A stretch of 64,000 nt of DNA, from positions 941,501 through 1,005,500 of the forward strand of contig NZ_FNTJ01000001.1 in the NCBI RefSeq assembly GCF_900105185.1, in the 5' to 3' direction. Under the pieces are notes generated by a model. The model was not told where the DNA came from and searched no databases. It saw only the letters and a program-made list of their open reading frames with translations. This stretch comes from Pseudomonas saponiphila (lineage in GTDB: Bacteria > Pseudomonadota > Gammaproteobacteria > Pseudomonadales > Pseudomonadaceae). A program made the translations under genes and the position numbers. This document shows positions 36,610 to 46,414 of this stretch, one piece after another. The first letter of the stretch is position 1. Each line of letters starts with the position of its first letter.

Positions 36610-38472
36610 ATGACATCAGCAAACCAGTTCTGGCGCCGGGCAAAACTGCCCCTGGCCGTCGGTCTCGCCTCCACGCTCGCCGGGCCGGCATTCGGCGTCA
36701 GTTTCAACATCGGTGAAATCGAAGGCAGCTTCGATTCGTCCCTTTCCCTGGGAGCCAGTTGGTCCACCGCCGGGCGCAACAAGGACCTGATCGGGGTCAA
36801 CAATGGTGGCAAGGGCCTGTCCCAGACCTCCGATGACGGCCACTTGAACTTCAACAAGGGCCAGACCTTCTCGAAGATCTTCAAGGGCATCCATGACCTG
36901 GAATTGAAGTACGGCGATACCGGTGTGTTTGTCCGTGGCAAGTACTGGTATGACTTCAAGCTCAAAGACGAAGACCTGGACTTCAAGAACATCAGCGACA
37001 ACAACCGCAAGGAAGGCGCCAAGTCCTCCGGCGGGCAGATCCTCGATGCCTTCATCTACCACAACTATTCCATCGCCGATGAGCCGGGCTCCGTGCGTTT
37101 CGGCAAGCAAGTGGTGAGCTGGGGTGAAAGCACCTTCATCGGTGGCGGTATCAACTCGATCAACCCCATCGACGTATCGGCGTTCCGTCGCCCAGGTGCC
37201 GAGATCAAGGAAGGCCTGATTCCGGTCAACATGTTCTACATCTCCCAGGCCCTTACCGAGAACCTCTCGGCCGAAGCCTTCTACCAGCTGGAGTGGGACC
37301 AGACCGTTACCGATAACTGCGGCACCTTCTTTTCGCAGCCGGACATCATTTCCGATGGTTGCGACAACAATCTGCGGGTGCTGAACAAGCGCTCGACCAT
37401 CAACCCGGCAGCGTTCCCGACCCTGAACGCCCTAGGGGTGGACGTTAACAACGAAGGTGTTCTGGTGCGTCGTGGCGCAGACCGTGATGCCCGCGACAGT
37501 GGCCAGTTCGGCGTGGCCTTTCGCTACAACTACGAGCCGCTGGATACCGAGTTCGGCGCCTACTTCATGAATTACCACAGTCGCGCGCCGATCTTCAGTG
37601 CCCAGGGCGCTGCGTCGCGCTACTACACGATGCCGTTGGGGCCGTTGGCTAGCGCCAGGCCGCTGATCGTGGCAGGCAACTCCAACTACTTCGTCGAGTA
37701 TCCGGAAGATATCCGTCTATACGGTCTGAGTTTCTCCACCACCTTGCCTACCGGCACGGCCTGGAGCGGCGAATTGAGCTATCGCCCCAATGCACCGGTA
37801 CAGCTGAACTCCACCGACATCCTGTTTGCCGGCGTGACACCCATTGCCGGCTTTGGCAACGCATCCGTCTTGAAAGGCACTCCCGGGCAGGACCTGCACG
37901 GCTATAACCGCAAGGAAATTACCCAGCTGCAGACCACCTTCACGCACTTCTTCGATCAGGTCATGGGCGCCAGCCGGCTCACGCTGGTGGGTGAAGTCGG
38001 CATGACTTATGTCGGAGGCCTGGAAAGCAAGACTAAAGCGCGTTATGGCCGCGATCCGGTCTTCGGGCCTGGCACCTTGCCGAACGGTTTCTGCGCCACC
38101 CTCAACAGCAGCACCATCGCCGGAGCCGGGGCGGGCACTGATGCCAGCAACCGCACCACCAACTGCAACAACGACGGTTTCACCACCGCCACTTCCTGGG
38201 GCTACCGCGGTCGTGCCATCTGGGAATACCCGGATGTGTTCGCCGGTGTGAACCTCAAGCCCAACGTGGCCTGGTCCCATGACGTCAAGGGTTACTCGCC
38301 AGGTCCTGGCGGCAACTTCGAGGAAGGCCGCAAGGCCATCAGCCTGGGGCTGGATGCCGAGTACCAGAACACCTACACCGCGAGCCTGGCCTACACCAAC
38401 TTCTTTGGTGGCGACTTCAGTACCGTGGATGACCGGGACTTCCTCGCCTTGAGCGTTGGCGTGAACTTCTAA
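36610..38472 (+). CDS. DUF1302 domain outer-membrane protein
   Basis: Large exported protein of 620 residues. A signal peptide (cleavage near residue 28, after PAFG) is followed by alternating polar and hydrophobic strands rich in aromatic residues and ending in VGVNF, which is typical of an outer-membrane beta-barrel. DUF1302 proteins occur with DUF1329 proteins in clusters for hydrophobic compounds such as fatty acids, alkanols and steroids. A transport role is likely but not proven. I use ATG 36610; the frame is open from 36493. Confidence 0.87.
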   Translation: MTSANQFWRRAKLPLAVGLASTLAGPAFGVSFNIGEIEGSFDSSLSLGASWSTAGRNKDLIGVNNGGKGLSQTSDDGHLNFNKGQTFSKIFKGIHDLELKYGDTGVFVRGKYWYDFKLKDEDLDFKNISDNNRKEGAKSSGGQILDAFIYHNYSIADEPGSVRFGKQVVSWGESTFIGGGINSINPIDVSAFRRPGAEIKEGLIPVNMFYISQALTENLSAEAFYQLEWDQTVTDNCGTFFSQPDIISDGCDNNLRVLNKRSTINPAAFPTLNALGVDVNNEGVLVRRGADRDARDSGQFGVAFRYNYEPLDTEFGAYFMNYHSRAPIFSAQGAASRYYTMPLGPLASARPLIVAGNSNYFVEYPEDIRLYGLSFSTTLPTGTAWSGELSYRPNAPVQLNSTDILFAGVTPIAGFGNASVLKGTPGQDLHGYNRKEITQLQTTFTHFFDQVMGASRLTLVGEVGMTYVGGLESKTKARYGRDPVFGPGTLPNGFCATLNSSTIAGAGAGTDASNRTTNCNNDGFTTATSWGYRGRAIWEYPDVFAGVNLKPNVAWSHDVKGYSPGPGGNFEEGRKAISLGLDAEYQNTYTASLAYTNFFGGDFSTVDDRDFLALSVGVNF

Positions 38473-38499
38473 GCACACTGCATTTTCAGGAAGAACAAC

Positions 38500-39867
38500 A
38501 TGATGAAAATCACCAAGAGTCTGTTGCACGTCGGTGTGCTGGGACTGTCACTGCTGGCCACCGGGGTCATGGCCGCGGTTTCGGCCGATGAAGCGGCCAA
38601 GCTGGGCACCAGCCTGACGCCGATGGGCGCGGAAATGGCCGGCAACGCCGCCGGCACCATTCCGGCCTGGAAGCCGCTGGCGACCAACGCCGGCGCGGTG
38701 GACAGCAAGGGTTTCCTGTCCAACCCCTTCGGCAGCGAGCAACCGCTGTTCACCATCACCGCGCAGAACGTCGAGCAGTACAAGGACAAGCTGGCGCCGG
38801 GGCAGTACGCGATGTTCAAACGCTACCCGGAAACCTTCAAGATGCCGGTCTATCCATCCCATCGCGGGGCCACGGTGCCGGCTGACGTGTTCGCCGCGAT
38901 CAAGCGCAACGCCACCAAAACCAACCTGGTGTCCGGCGGCAACGGCCTGGAGAACTTCGAAACCGCGATCCCGTTCCCGATCCCGAAAAGCGGTGTGGAA
39001 GTGATCTGGAACCACATCACCCGCTATCGCGGTGGCAGCGTGACCCGCCTGGTGACCCAGGCCACGCCGCAGGCCAACGGCTCCTACAGCCTGGTGTACT
39101 TCCAGGACCAGTTCGTGTTCCGCGACAAGATGAAGGACTACGACCCGAAGAACCCGGGCAACATCCTGTTCTACTTCAAGCAGAAAGTGACCGCCCCGGC
39201 GCGTCTGGCCGGTGGTGTGCTGCTGGTTCACGAAACCCTCGACCAGGTGAAGGAACCGCGTTCGGCCTGGGTCTACAACGCCGGCCAGCGGCGTGTGCGC
39301 CGTGCTCCGCAAGTCTCCTATGACGGCCCGGGTACCGCGGCCGACGGCCTGCGTACCTCCGACAACCTGGACATGTACAACGGCGCTCCGGATCGCTACG
39401 ACTGGAAACTGGAAGGCAAGAAGGAGATGTACATCGCCTCCGACAGCTACAAGCTCGATTCGCCGAGCCTGAAGTACGCCGACATCATCAAGGCCGGGCA
39501 CATCAACCAGGATCTGGCCCGCTACGAGCTGCGTCGGGTCTGGCATGTGGTCGCGACCCTGAAGGAAGGCCAGCGCCACATCTACGCCAAGCGTGACTTC
39601 TATATCGACGAGGACACCTGGCAGGCGGCGGTGATCGACCATTACGACGGTCGTGGCCAACTGTGGCGCGTGGCCGAGGCCCATGCCGAGAACTACTACG
39701 ACAAGCAAGTGCCGTGGTACGCCCTGGAAACCCTCTACGACTTGCAGTCCGGTCGCTACCTGGCGCTGGGCATGAAGAACGAAGAGAAGCAGGCATACGA
39801 CTTCGGCTTCACCGCTACCACCAGCGATTTCACCCCAGCCGCCCTGCGTCAGGACGGGGTTCGCTGA
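38500..39867 (+). CDS. DUF1329 domain periplasmic protein
   Basis: Exported protein of 455 residues with a signal peptide cleaved after about residue 25 (VMAA). The rest matches DUF1329, a LolB-like fold predicted to carry a hydrophobic ligand in the periplasm. It lies 27 bp after the DUF1302 gene and ends just before a strong terminator. The two proteins probably move the same lipid-like substrate. Adjacent ATGs at 38500 and 38503. Confidence 0.88.
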   Translation: MMKITKSLLHVGVLGLSLLATGVMAAVSADEAAKLGTSLTPMGAEMAGNAAGTIPAWKPLATNAGAVDSKGFLSNPFGSEQPLFTITAQNVEQYKDKLAPGQYAMFKRYPETFKMPVYPSHRGATVPADVFAAIKRNATKTNLVSGGNGLENFETAIPFPIPKSGVEVIWNHITRYRGGSVTRLVTQATPQANGSYSLVYFQDQFVFRDKMKDYDPKNPGNILFYFKQKVTAPARLAGGVLLVHETLDQVKEPRSAWVYNAGQRRVRRAPQVSYDGPGTAADGLRTSDNLDMYNGAPDRYDWKLEGKKEMYIASDSYKLDSPSLKYADIIKAGHINQDLARYELRRVWHVVATLKEGQRHIYAKRDFYIDEDTWQAAVIDHYDGRGQLWRVAEAHAENYYDKQVPWYALETLYDLQSGRYLALGMKNEEKQAYDFGFTATTSDFTPAALRQDGVR

Positions 39868-39901
39868 GCCGCTGCAAATAGAGGCCGCATCCTCTGAAAT
39901 T

Positions 39902-39928
39902 GCCCCGACTGGTTCGGGGCTTTTTTTT
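39902..39928 (+). terminator. Rho-independent terminator after DUF1329
   Basis: GCCCCGA (39902-39908) pairs with TCGGGGC (39914-39920) and eight T residues follow. It ends the DUF1302-DUF1329 transcript. Confidence 0.92.
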
Positions 39929-40027
39929 GCCTGAAAAACCATGCGCTCGGGGAAGTGCACAACAATCCAGGTGGGCTAGGCTGGTTTTCTTCAAGAGAAT
40001 GAGCAAGTTGCTTAATAAGCATCTGAA

Positions 40028-40056
40028 ATATCGACTGATCAGTCAGATATATCTGA
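40028..40056. promoter_or_regulatory. Nested palindromes upstream of the LuxR-type gene
   Basis: GACTGATCAGTC (40033-40044) is a perfect 12-bp palindrome and TCAGATATATCTGA (40043-40056) a perfect 14-bp palindrome overlapping it. The surrounding 300 bp are clearly richer in A and T than the genes. They may be regulator-binding sites for the gene at 40176; no binding protein is known. Confidence 0.5.
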
Positions 40057-40175
40057 CCCATTTGGACATAGTCTTTTTTACCCGAATGGTCGCAAAAATC
40101 TTCAACAGGTCGCTTTTTACCGCTAGTCTGCGGGCATCTGCTACGCCGACAACCCTACATCAATAAGAGTTGGCC

Positions 40176-42911
40176 ATGACTGAGCTGTCCTCCCTTCAAC
40201 GGTCTGCCAGCGCGGTGATTCCCGCGTTGGAAGGGCGTTTCTATCGGCCCCCTCTGCCCGACGGATACGTGCAGCGGCCGCGTCTTTGCGAACGCTTGAG
40301 CGCCGGGTTGAAGGGCAGGCTGTTGCTGGTCAGCGCGCCGGCCGGATTCGGCAAGAGCTCGCTGGCGGTGGAGTTCTGCCAGGGCTTGCCGGGAAACTGG
40401 CAGAGCCTGTGGCTGGGGTTGAGCCGTCGGGACAGCGATCCCGGACGCTTCCTCGAGCGTCTGCTGGCAGGCTTGCAGCAGTACTTTCCCCAACTGGGCC
40501 GGCAGTCTCTCGGGCTGTTGAAAATGCGCCAGCGCCATCAACCCTTCGCCTTTGAAGAGTGGCTCGACGGCCTGCTGGACGAGTTGGCGCAGCACCTGTC
40601 CGGCAGTACACCGCTGCTGCTGGTGCTGGATGACTATCACCTGGCCCAGGGCCCGGTGCTGGATCGCTGCCTGCAGTTCTTCCTCAATCACCTGCCCGAT
40701 GGCCTGGTGGTGCTGGTCACCAGTCGCCAGCGCCCGGACTGGCATCTGGCGCGGCTGCGGTTGTCGCGACAGTTGCTGGAACTCAATGAACAGGACCTGC
40801 GCCTGACCCATGACGAGTCCCTGAGTCTGCTGGATCGCCACTGCAGCGCCTTGCGTGGCGAGGCTCTGGAAAGCCTGATTCAGCGCAGCGAGGGCTGGGT
40901 AGCGGGGTTGCGTTTCTGGATGCTGGCGGCCTCCGAGGCGGGGGCGCCGGGCAGCTTGCCCCAGGGGCTGCATGGGGGCGAAGGGCTGATCCGCGACTAC
41001 CTGCTGGAGGAGGTCCTCGACTGTCTGCCCGCCGAAGTCCAGGCGTTCCTCTATGACACGGCGCCCCAGGAGCGTTTTTGCGCCGAGCTCTGCGATGCCC
41101 TGCGCGAGGCCCATGACAGTGCCGAAATCCTCGGGTTTCTGCAGGCCCATCAGGTGTTCCTGGTGCCGCTGGACGAACACGGGCACTGGTATCGCTATCA
41201 CCACCTGTTTTCCGATCTGTTGCGCACCCGACCCACGGCCAATGCCCTGGTGCCGGCCGCCAGTCTGCATCTGCGCGCCTGTCGCTGGTTCAATGCCCAA
41301 GGGTTGCTGGATGAGGCGGTGGAACAGGCTTTGCGTGCCGGGCACCTGGATGTGGCGGCCAACCTGGTGCAGAACCTGTCGGAGGAGCAACTGCTGGCGG
41401 AGCAGAATGTCGGCATGCTGCTGCGCTGGAAGATGGACCTGCCCGACAGCCTGTTGATCAGCACTCCGCGCCTGATCGTGCTTTACAGCTGGGCCCTGGG
41501 CCTGGCCTGCCAGCTGGATGCCGCGCAAGAGTTGGCCGAGCACTTGAGTCGTTTCTTGCCGGCGCCCTCGGCCACCGCGCAGAAGTCGATGCTGGCGCAA
41601 TGGCTGGCCCTGAGCGGAATCATCGCCCGTGGTCGCGGGCAGCGCGAAAGAACCCTGGCCTATTGCAGCGAAGCCCTGGAAAGCCTGCCGCACAAGCGCT
41701 ACGGCCAGCGCCTGATGTGCCTGTCGACCCTGTCCAACCTGGCGATTACCGATGCCGACCTGTGGCGCGCCCGCAGTCTCAATCGCGAATCCCTGGAGCT
41801 GGCGCAGCGAGTTGGCAATCCGCTGTTCGAGGCCCTGGCCCATTACGATCGGGCCCGGGTCCTGCAGGCGCGGGGCGAGGTGTTCAGAGCGCTGGAGGAG
41901 GTGTACCAGGGGTTGCGACGGCTGCAGGGGCTGTCGGCTCAACGGCTGTACGCGGTGCGGGCCCGGCTGACTCTGTATGAAGGCTATCTGCTGACGCTGC
42001 GGGCCCAGTCTGAAACCGGTCTGCTGCGTCTGCAGGCCGGGCTGGTGGAGGCCCGGGCCTGTCGCGATATCAGCGTGTTGATCGGCCACTGCGTGATCGC
42101 CAAGCAGGAGGGCCTGCGAGGCGAGTTTGCCCGGGCCTTTGCCGAACTCGCCGAAGCCGAGCGCCTGATGCACATCTGGGACGTGCCGCCGATCTACTAC
42201 CTGGCAATGATCACCCTGGTGAAATGCGAGCTGTGGCTGGCTCAGGGGCGCACCGACCTGGCCGAGGCCTGGCTTGGCCGCCTGGGCCAGACCTACACCG
42301 GCGAGCAGGCGGCGGCACCGCCGGAGTTCCATCCGCAACTGCCGTTGCATATCGAGCTGCAGCAGGCCCGGCTGGACACCATCAAGGGCGACGCTGCCAG
42401 GGCCGAGCAGCGTTTGCGGCGGTTGGACGAGCATGGCCGGCAGAGCGGCCGGCAACTGTTGAGCGTGATGGCCCTGACCCAGAAGGCTCAGTTATTGCTG
42501 GCGCTCGGGCGAGGCCCCGAGGCCCGCCAGGATTTGCTCCAGGCCCTGGAAGCCGCGGTGGGGGGCGCGTTGCAGCCTTTCGAGGGACTGATCGCGCAAC
42601 ATCCCGGCTGGATGCGCGAGCAGTTGCAGCAGGGCTTGCCGACCGCCTTGACCCAGGCGCTGCTGGAACGCTTGCCCGCCACTCCCCGGGAACTTCACGA
42701 AGCGGCGGCCCCCAGCGAAACCTTGAGCTCCAGGGAGTTATCGGTGCTGCAACTGATCGCTCAGGGCTGTTCCAATCAGGAGATCAGTGAGCGGCTGTTC
42801 ATCTCCCTGCATACGGTCAAGACCCATGCCAGCCATATCAACAGCAAACTGGGAGTGGAACGCCGTACCCAGGCAGTGGCCCGGGCCCAGGAATTGGGGC
42901 TGCTGGGCTAG
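40176..42911 (+). CDS. MalT-type LuxR-family transcriptional activator
   Basis: Large ATP-dependent regulator of 911 residues. The Walker A motif SAPAGFGKSSL is at about residues 51-61, Walker B-like LLVLDDYH near 150, a long helical-repeat region follows, and the C-terminal LuxR helix-turn-helix (LSVLQLIAQGCSNQEI, SLHTVKTHASHINSKL) ends the protein. STAND ATPases of this kind activate nearby genes when a small ligand is bound. By position it should control the acyl-CoA ligase and the DUF1302/DUF1329 genes. ATG 40176 preferred. Confidence 0.9.
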   Translation: MTELSSLQRSASAVIPALEGRFYRPPLPDGYVQRPRLCERLSAGLKGRLLLVSAPAGFGKSSLAVEFCQGLPGNWQSLWLGLSRRDSDPGRFLERLLAGLQQYFPQLGRQSLGLLKMRQRHQPFAFEEWLDGLLDELAQHLSGSTPLLLVLDDYHLAQGPVLDRCLQFFLNHLPDGLVVLVTSRQRPDWHLARLRLSRQLLELNEQDLRLTHDESLSLLDRHCSALRGEALESLIQRSEGWVAGLRFWMLAASEAGAPGSLPQGLHGGEGLIRDYLLEEVLDCLPAEVQAFLYDTAPQERFCAELCDALREAHDSAEILGFLQAHQVFLVPLDEHGHWYRYHHLFSDLLRTRPTANALVPAASLHLRACRWFNAQGLLDEAVEQALRAGHLDVAANLVQNLSEEQLLAEQNVGMLLRWKMDLPDSLLISTPRLIVLYSWALGLACQLDAAQELAEHLSRFLPAPSATAQKSMLAQWLALSGIIARGRGQRERTLAYCSEALESLPHKRYGQRLMCLSTLSNLAITDADLWRARSLNRESLELAQRVGNPLFEALAHYDRARVLQARGEVFRALEEVYQGLRRLQGLSAQRLYAVRARLTLYEGYLLTLRAQSETGLLRLQAGLVEARACRDISVLIGHCVIAKQEGLRGEFARAFAELAEAERLMHIWDVPPIYYLAMITLVKCELWLAQGRTDLAEAWLGRLGQTYTGEQAAAPPEFHPQLPLHIELQQARLDTIKGDAARAEQRLRRLDEHGRQSGRQLLSVMALTQKAQLLLALGRGPEARQDLLQALEAAVGGALQPFEGLIAQHPGWMREQLQQGLPTALTQALLERLPATPRELHEAAAPSETLSSRELSVLQLIAQGCSNQEISERLFISLHTVKTHASHINSKLGVERRTQAVARAQELGLLG

Positions 42912-42948
42912 GCGCCCGGGTGTGGGGCGAGTCGGCGGCAATGTGCGT

Positions 42949-43851
42949 TCAACGGGCCAGGTGTTCCTTGCAGTAGTCGGCAAACAGGCGCGCCGGCTTG
43001 GTCAACTGGCCACGCTTGAGCCAGGCGGCGACCAGGCCTGAGCCGGTCACCTCCTCGACGATATCCACGCACACCACCGGCTTGCCGTCGTAGGAGCACT
43101 GGGAGTGGGGGCGAGTCACCAGGATCGAAAAGCCGAAGCCCTGGCCGACCATGCCCCGCACCATCTCGATGGAGGGCGAGCTGAAGGCGATCTGCGGGGT
43201 CAGCCCCAACTCTTCGAACAGGCTGACAAAGTAGGTCCGGCTGGGTTGCACATCCAGCAGGATCATCGGCTCCAGGCTCAGATCGCGCAGTGAAACCTGG
43301 GCTTGCTGGGCGTAGCGATGATCGGCCGGCAGCAGCACATAGGGGCGTTGCGCGGGCATCAGCGGCTCGGTTTCGATGGTGCCGTCCAACTCGTGTTCAT
43401 ACAGGATCACCAGGTCGAAGGCGCCCCCGGTCAGGCCTTGCACCAGTTCCTGTTGCTCGCCGTCGCGGATGCGTATCTCCACGCCGGGATAGAGCGCGCT
43501 GAAACCGGCGATCAGTTGCGGCAGGTACAGCGGAGCCACGGTTTCAAAGCAGCCGATGTCGATCTGCCCGGACACCACATCATTGTCGGCCAGGGCGTTC
43601 TGTTCGAACTCCTTGGCCATGCGCAGCAGTTCCTGGGCCTTGCGATAGAAGCGTGCACCGCTTGGGGTCAGGGACACGCCCAGGGCGTGATGGCGAATCA
43701 GCAACTGGACACCGAAGCTGTCCTCCAGGCCCTTGATGGCAGTGGAGATCGACGGCTGCGCGATATACAGCTTGCGCGACGCCTCGGCAACGCTGCCGCA
43801 TTCGACGGTGGTGATGAAGTACTTGAGTTGACGCAGATTGTAGGTGGCCAC
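42949..43851 (-). CDS. LysR-family transcriptional regulator
   Basis: Regulator of 300 residues with an N-terminal winged helix (LRQLKYFITTVECGSVAEASRKLYIAQPSIS, residues about 5-35) and a substrate-binding-type effector domain. Start GTG 43851 has GAGG six bases upstream; the frame is open to 43995 but without homology. It has no divergent partner next to it, so its target is unclear. Confidence 0.9.
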   Translation of the reverse strand: MATYNLRQLKYFITTVECGSVAEASRKLYIAQPSISTAIKGLEDSFGVQLLIRHHALGVSLTPSGARFYRKAQELLRMAKEFEQNALADNDVVSGQIDIGCFETVAPLYLPQLIAGFSALYPGVEIRIRDGEQQELVQGLTGGAFDLVILYEHELDGTIETEPLMPAQRPYVLLPADHRYAQQAQVSLRDLSLEPMILLDVQPSRTYFVSLFEELGLTPQIAFSSPSIEMVRGMVGQGFGFSILVTRPHSQCSYDGKPVVCVDIVEEVTGSGLVAAWLKRGQLTKPARLFADYCKEHLAR

Positions 43852-44091
43852 AGCGAACCTCGTTCTTTGCCTTGGCGCGGGGGCGGTATGACCCGGTTCT
43901 TGAGTGCAGTGCGAAAAGTGCAGTCCGCTTCCTGCAAGCAAGTTATGCACCGACAGGCCCCCGGGCGTGGTTTTTTGTCCGTCAACGATACTCACAAGCG
44001 CTGTCGGAGAGGGCCTGGTCTAGGCAGTTTTTTCATCGCTTGTGAACAGGTATTTCCTGGCCTTCAGCGCTCTTGAGCAGAACCCTGGCAG

Positions 44092-45429
44092 TCAACTCTG
44101 AGGCTCTGGAGCGCTCTGCAGTGCAGGCAGTTCTTCGGCGGGCGGGGCGGCATTGAAGTCCAGGGTGACCGTGAAGAGTTGCTGCTCCATCAGGACTTCA
44201 ATGCGCCAGCCGAGCCGGGCACTGAGTTGCCGCATCAATTCCAGGCCCAGGCCATAGCCAAAGTCGTTGGACGGCTCCAACTGCTTGGCTTCCCGGATGC
44301 GGTTGACGATGCGCAGCTGTGGATAGTCGAAACTGATCTCGACGCTGCCTTCATCGGCGTACTGCAAGGCATTGCGCAGGAAGTTGCCCACCACGATGCG
44401 GCAGGCGGTCAGGGGCAAGCGGCAGGGCGTACTGCTGATGTCCAGCAGCAGTTCGATATCCCGTGTGCCGATCAGGTAGCGGTGCTCCTCGATCAGTTCG
44501 GTGACCAGGCCGCTCATGTCGATGGGCTCCTCGGGCAAGGGTTCGGGCAGTTCCCGGCTCATCCATAGCAAGGTTTCGGCAATGCGCTGCATGTTCAGTA
44601 CCGAGCGCTCGATACGTTGCAGGGGCGGCGGCAGGACACCGCCGGATTGCAGGGTCAGCAGTTCGATATTGGCCTTGAGCACCGCCAGCGGGGTGCGCAG
44701 TTCATGGCTGGTGTAGCGCAGCAGGCGGCCTTCGCGCAGGCTGGCGGCCTGCACCTGCTGCACGCTTTGGGCCAGGGTATCGGCGAGCATGTTGAACTCC
44801 TTGAAACCGAAACTCGGCCGCTGGCTGGACACCGCGTCCGCATCCTTGAGGGTCGAGGACCACTGGGCCATGCGCTCCAGGGGCCTTACCAGCCACCAGA
44901 CCAGCAGGGCGATGATGATCAGCGCCGGGACGAACACCGCCAGGCTGATGAGGTTGACGCCGCGCAACTGGCGCTCGATGTAGGCGTCGGACAGTGGCGT
45001 CTCCACTTCGCCGCCTTCTTCCATGTCGTGGTCGACGTCGTACATGTACAGGGTCTTGCCGTCGCTCAGCGGCTGGGCCAGGACCGCCCGTCCTTCATTC
45101 TCGTCATCGGAGTCCAGGTCGCCGAAGGCCTGCAGCGCGCCGAAGGACAGGCTGGGCGGGGTGTCCAGCAAGTGGCGGATTTTCTCCGGCAGGGCTTCTT
45201 TGCCGATGACGCTGGTATAGAAGTAATTGTGCGGCGGCGGGGTGTTCGGGTCCTTCTTGTAGTGCCTGGCGAAGTACTGGGCTTCTTCTTCCATCATGGC
45301 GCTGGCGGTGTAGAGCAGGCCGCGCACGCTGTATTCGGGCAGGAGCAGGCTGTAGATCAGCAAGACGACGGCGATCAGCAGCAGGAAACTGCCGCTGATC
45401 ACCCATTTCAAACCCAGACCGTTACGCAT
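44092..45429 (-). CDS. Two-component sensor histidine kinase
   Basis: Inner-membrane kinase of 445 residues: helix near residues 8-29, a periplasmic sensor of about 130 residues rich in acidic residues (DLDSDDENEG; DVDHDMEEGGE), a second helix near 160-185, then HAMP, the H box TSHELRTPL and a catalytic domain. The N box (NFLRNALQYA) and G2 box (GYGLGLEL) are present, but the usual DxGxG box reads VNRIRE. The acidic sensor might bind cations. It overlaps the upstream regulator gene by eight bases. Confidence 0.88.
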   Translation of the reverse strand: MRNGLGLKWVISGSFLLLIAVVLLIYSLLLPEYSVRGLLYTASAMMEEEAQYFARHYKKDPNTPPPHNYFYTSVIGKEALPEKIRHLLDTPPSLSFGALQAFGDLDSDDENEGRAVLAQPLSDGKTLYMYDVDHDMEEGGEVETPLSDAYIERQLRGVNLISLAVFVPALIIIALLVWWLVRPLERMAQWSSTLKDADAVSSQRPSFGFKEFNMLADTLAQSVQQVQAASLREGRLLRYTSHELRTPLAVLKANIELLTLQSGGVLPPPLQRIERSVLNMQRIAETLLWMSRELPEPLPEEPIDMSGLVTELIEEHRYLIGTRDIELLLDISSTPCRLPLTACRIVVGNFLRNALQYADEGSVEISFDYPQLRIVNRIREAKQLEPSNDFGYGLGLELMRQLSARLGWRIEVLMEQQLFTVTLDFNAAPPAEELPALQSAPEPQS

Positions 45430-46096
45430 GTGACCTCATCTGTATGCCAATACCGGGAATGGTGTGGATCAGCGGCTGGCTGAAGGATTTGTCCACGGTC
45501 TTGCGCAGCCGGTGCATGTGCACCTTGAGGGTATTGCTGTCCGGCGGTTCATCGCCCCAGACGGTCGCCTCCAGGCGCTCGCGGGTCACGGGTTCCGGGC
45601 TGGCGCGCATCAGGCATTCCAGCAAGGTCCAGCAAATGGGCGACAAGTGCAGTTCCTGGCCTGCGCGGCTGACCTTGCGGGTGGACAGTTCCATGACCAG
45701 GTCGGCCACTTGCAGGCGGCTGGCCTGGCCACTGCGGCGCATGCTCAGGGCGCGAATGCGGGCTACCAGTTCCGCCAGCTCGAAGGGTTTGACCAGGTAG
45801 TCATCGGCCCCGGCGGCAAAGCTGGCGAGCTTGTCGGAAAGGGAGTCCAGTGAAGTGAGCATCAGGATTGGCGTCTGGCTGCCTTGCTGGCGCAACTGTT
45901 GGCACAGCTGCTGGCCGTCCAGTCGCGGCAGCATGATGTCGAGGAGGATCACGTCGTAGTGCTGGCTCAGAGCCAGGTTAAGGCCGGTCTGGCCGTTGCT
46001 GGCGTGGTCGCAGACGATGCCGCTGATTTCCAGGTATTCGATGACGGTATTGGCCAGATCGAGGTTGTCCTCGACCAGCAGCAGGTTGATATGCAC
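45422..46096 (-). CDS. OmpR-family response regulator
   Basis: Regulator of 224 residues: receiver domain with the acidic pocket (VEDN), phosphoacceptor Asp in LLDIMLP (about residue 52), the switch Thr in LTSLD and Lys in VKPFE, followed by an OmpR winged helix ending in the usual HMHRLRKTVDK and HTIPGIGIQM blocks. It is the first gene of a two-gene operon with the sensor kinase. The target genes are unknown. Confidence 0.93.
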   Translation of the reverse strand: MHINLLLVEDNLDLANTVIEYLEISGIVCDHASNGQTGLNLALSQHYDVILLDIMLPRLDGQQLCQQLRQQGSQTPILMLTSLDSLSDKLASFAAGADDYLVKPFELAELVARIRALSMRRSGQASRLQVADLVMELSTRKVSRAGQELHLSPICWTLLECLMRASPEPVTRERLEATVWGDEPPDSNTLKVHMHRLRKTVDKSFSQPLIHTIPGIGIQMRSHA

Positions 46097-46231
46097 GGGT
46101 ATGTCCCCCTGGACCCTTGGCGCTCAGGGAAGGAAGGATAGCGGAGTCGGATAGGGTTCTACCTATGTTTACCCAGTGTTAACCCGGCGCGGCCTAAGCT
46201 GGGGATCAACTCGTCCGGAGTGCCGTCTGCC

Positions 46232-46414
46232 GTGAACCTGTTTTCAGTGGTCAAAGGTGTCTTGCTGCTTATGATTGTCTTGCTCCTGATGGCCTGTGTA
46301 CTACCCTCCTGGGGGCCTCTGGTGCGCCTGGGGCAGGGAGGCCCATTGAATTGGTTGGCGATGGGGCAGGGCAAGGAGCCAGTAGGGTCGGATTATGTCG
46401 CCAGTACTTTCTGA
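46232..46414 (+). CDS. Putative small membrane protein
   Basis: Frame of 60 residues with one strongly hydrophobic N-terminal helix (VVKGVLLLMIVLLLMACVL) followed by a short glycine-rich tail. Start is uncertain (GTG 46232 or 46220); a GGAG lies upstream. It is divergent from the response regulator and overlaps the next small frame. No family recognised; it could be a chance frame. Confidence 0.4.
   Translation: MNLFSVVKGVLLLMIVLLLMACVLPSWGPLVRLGQGGPLNWLAMGQGKEPVGSDYVASTF

Noticed and set aside
40155..42455. Open frame of 766 codons opposite the MalT-type regulator
   Set aside because: Antisense shadow; Gln-rich low-complexity translation and no motif.
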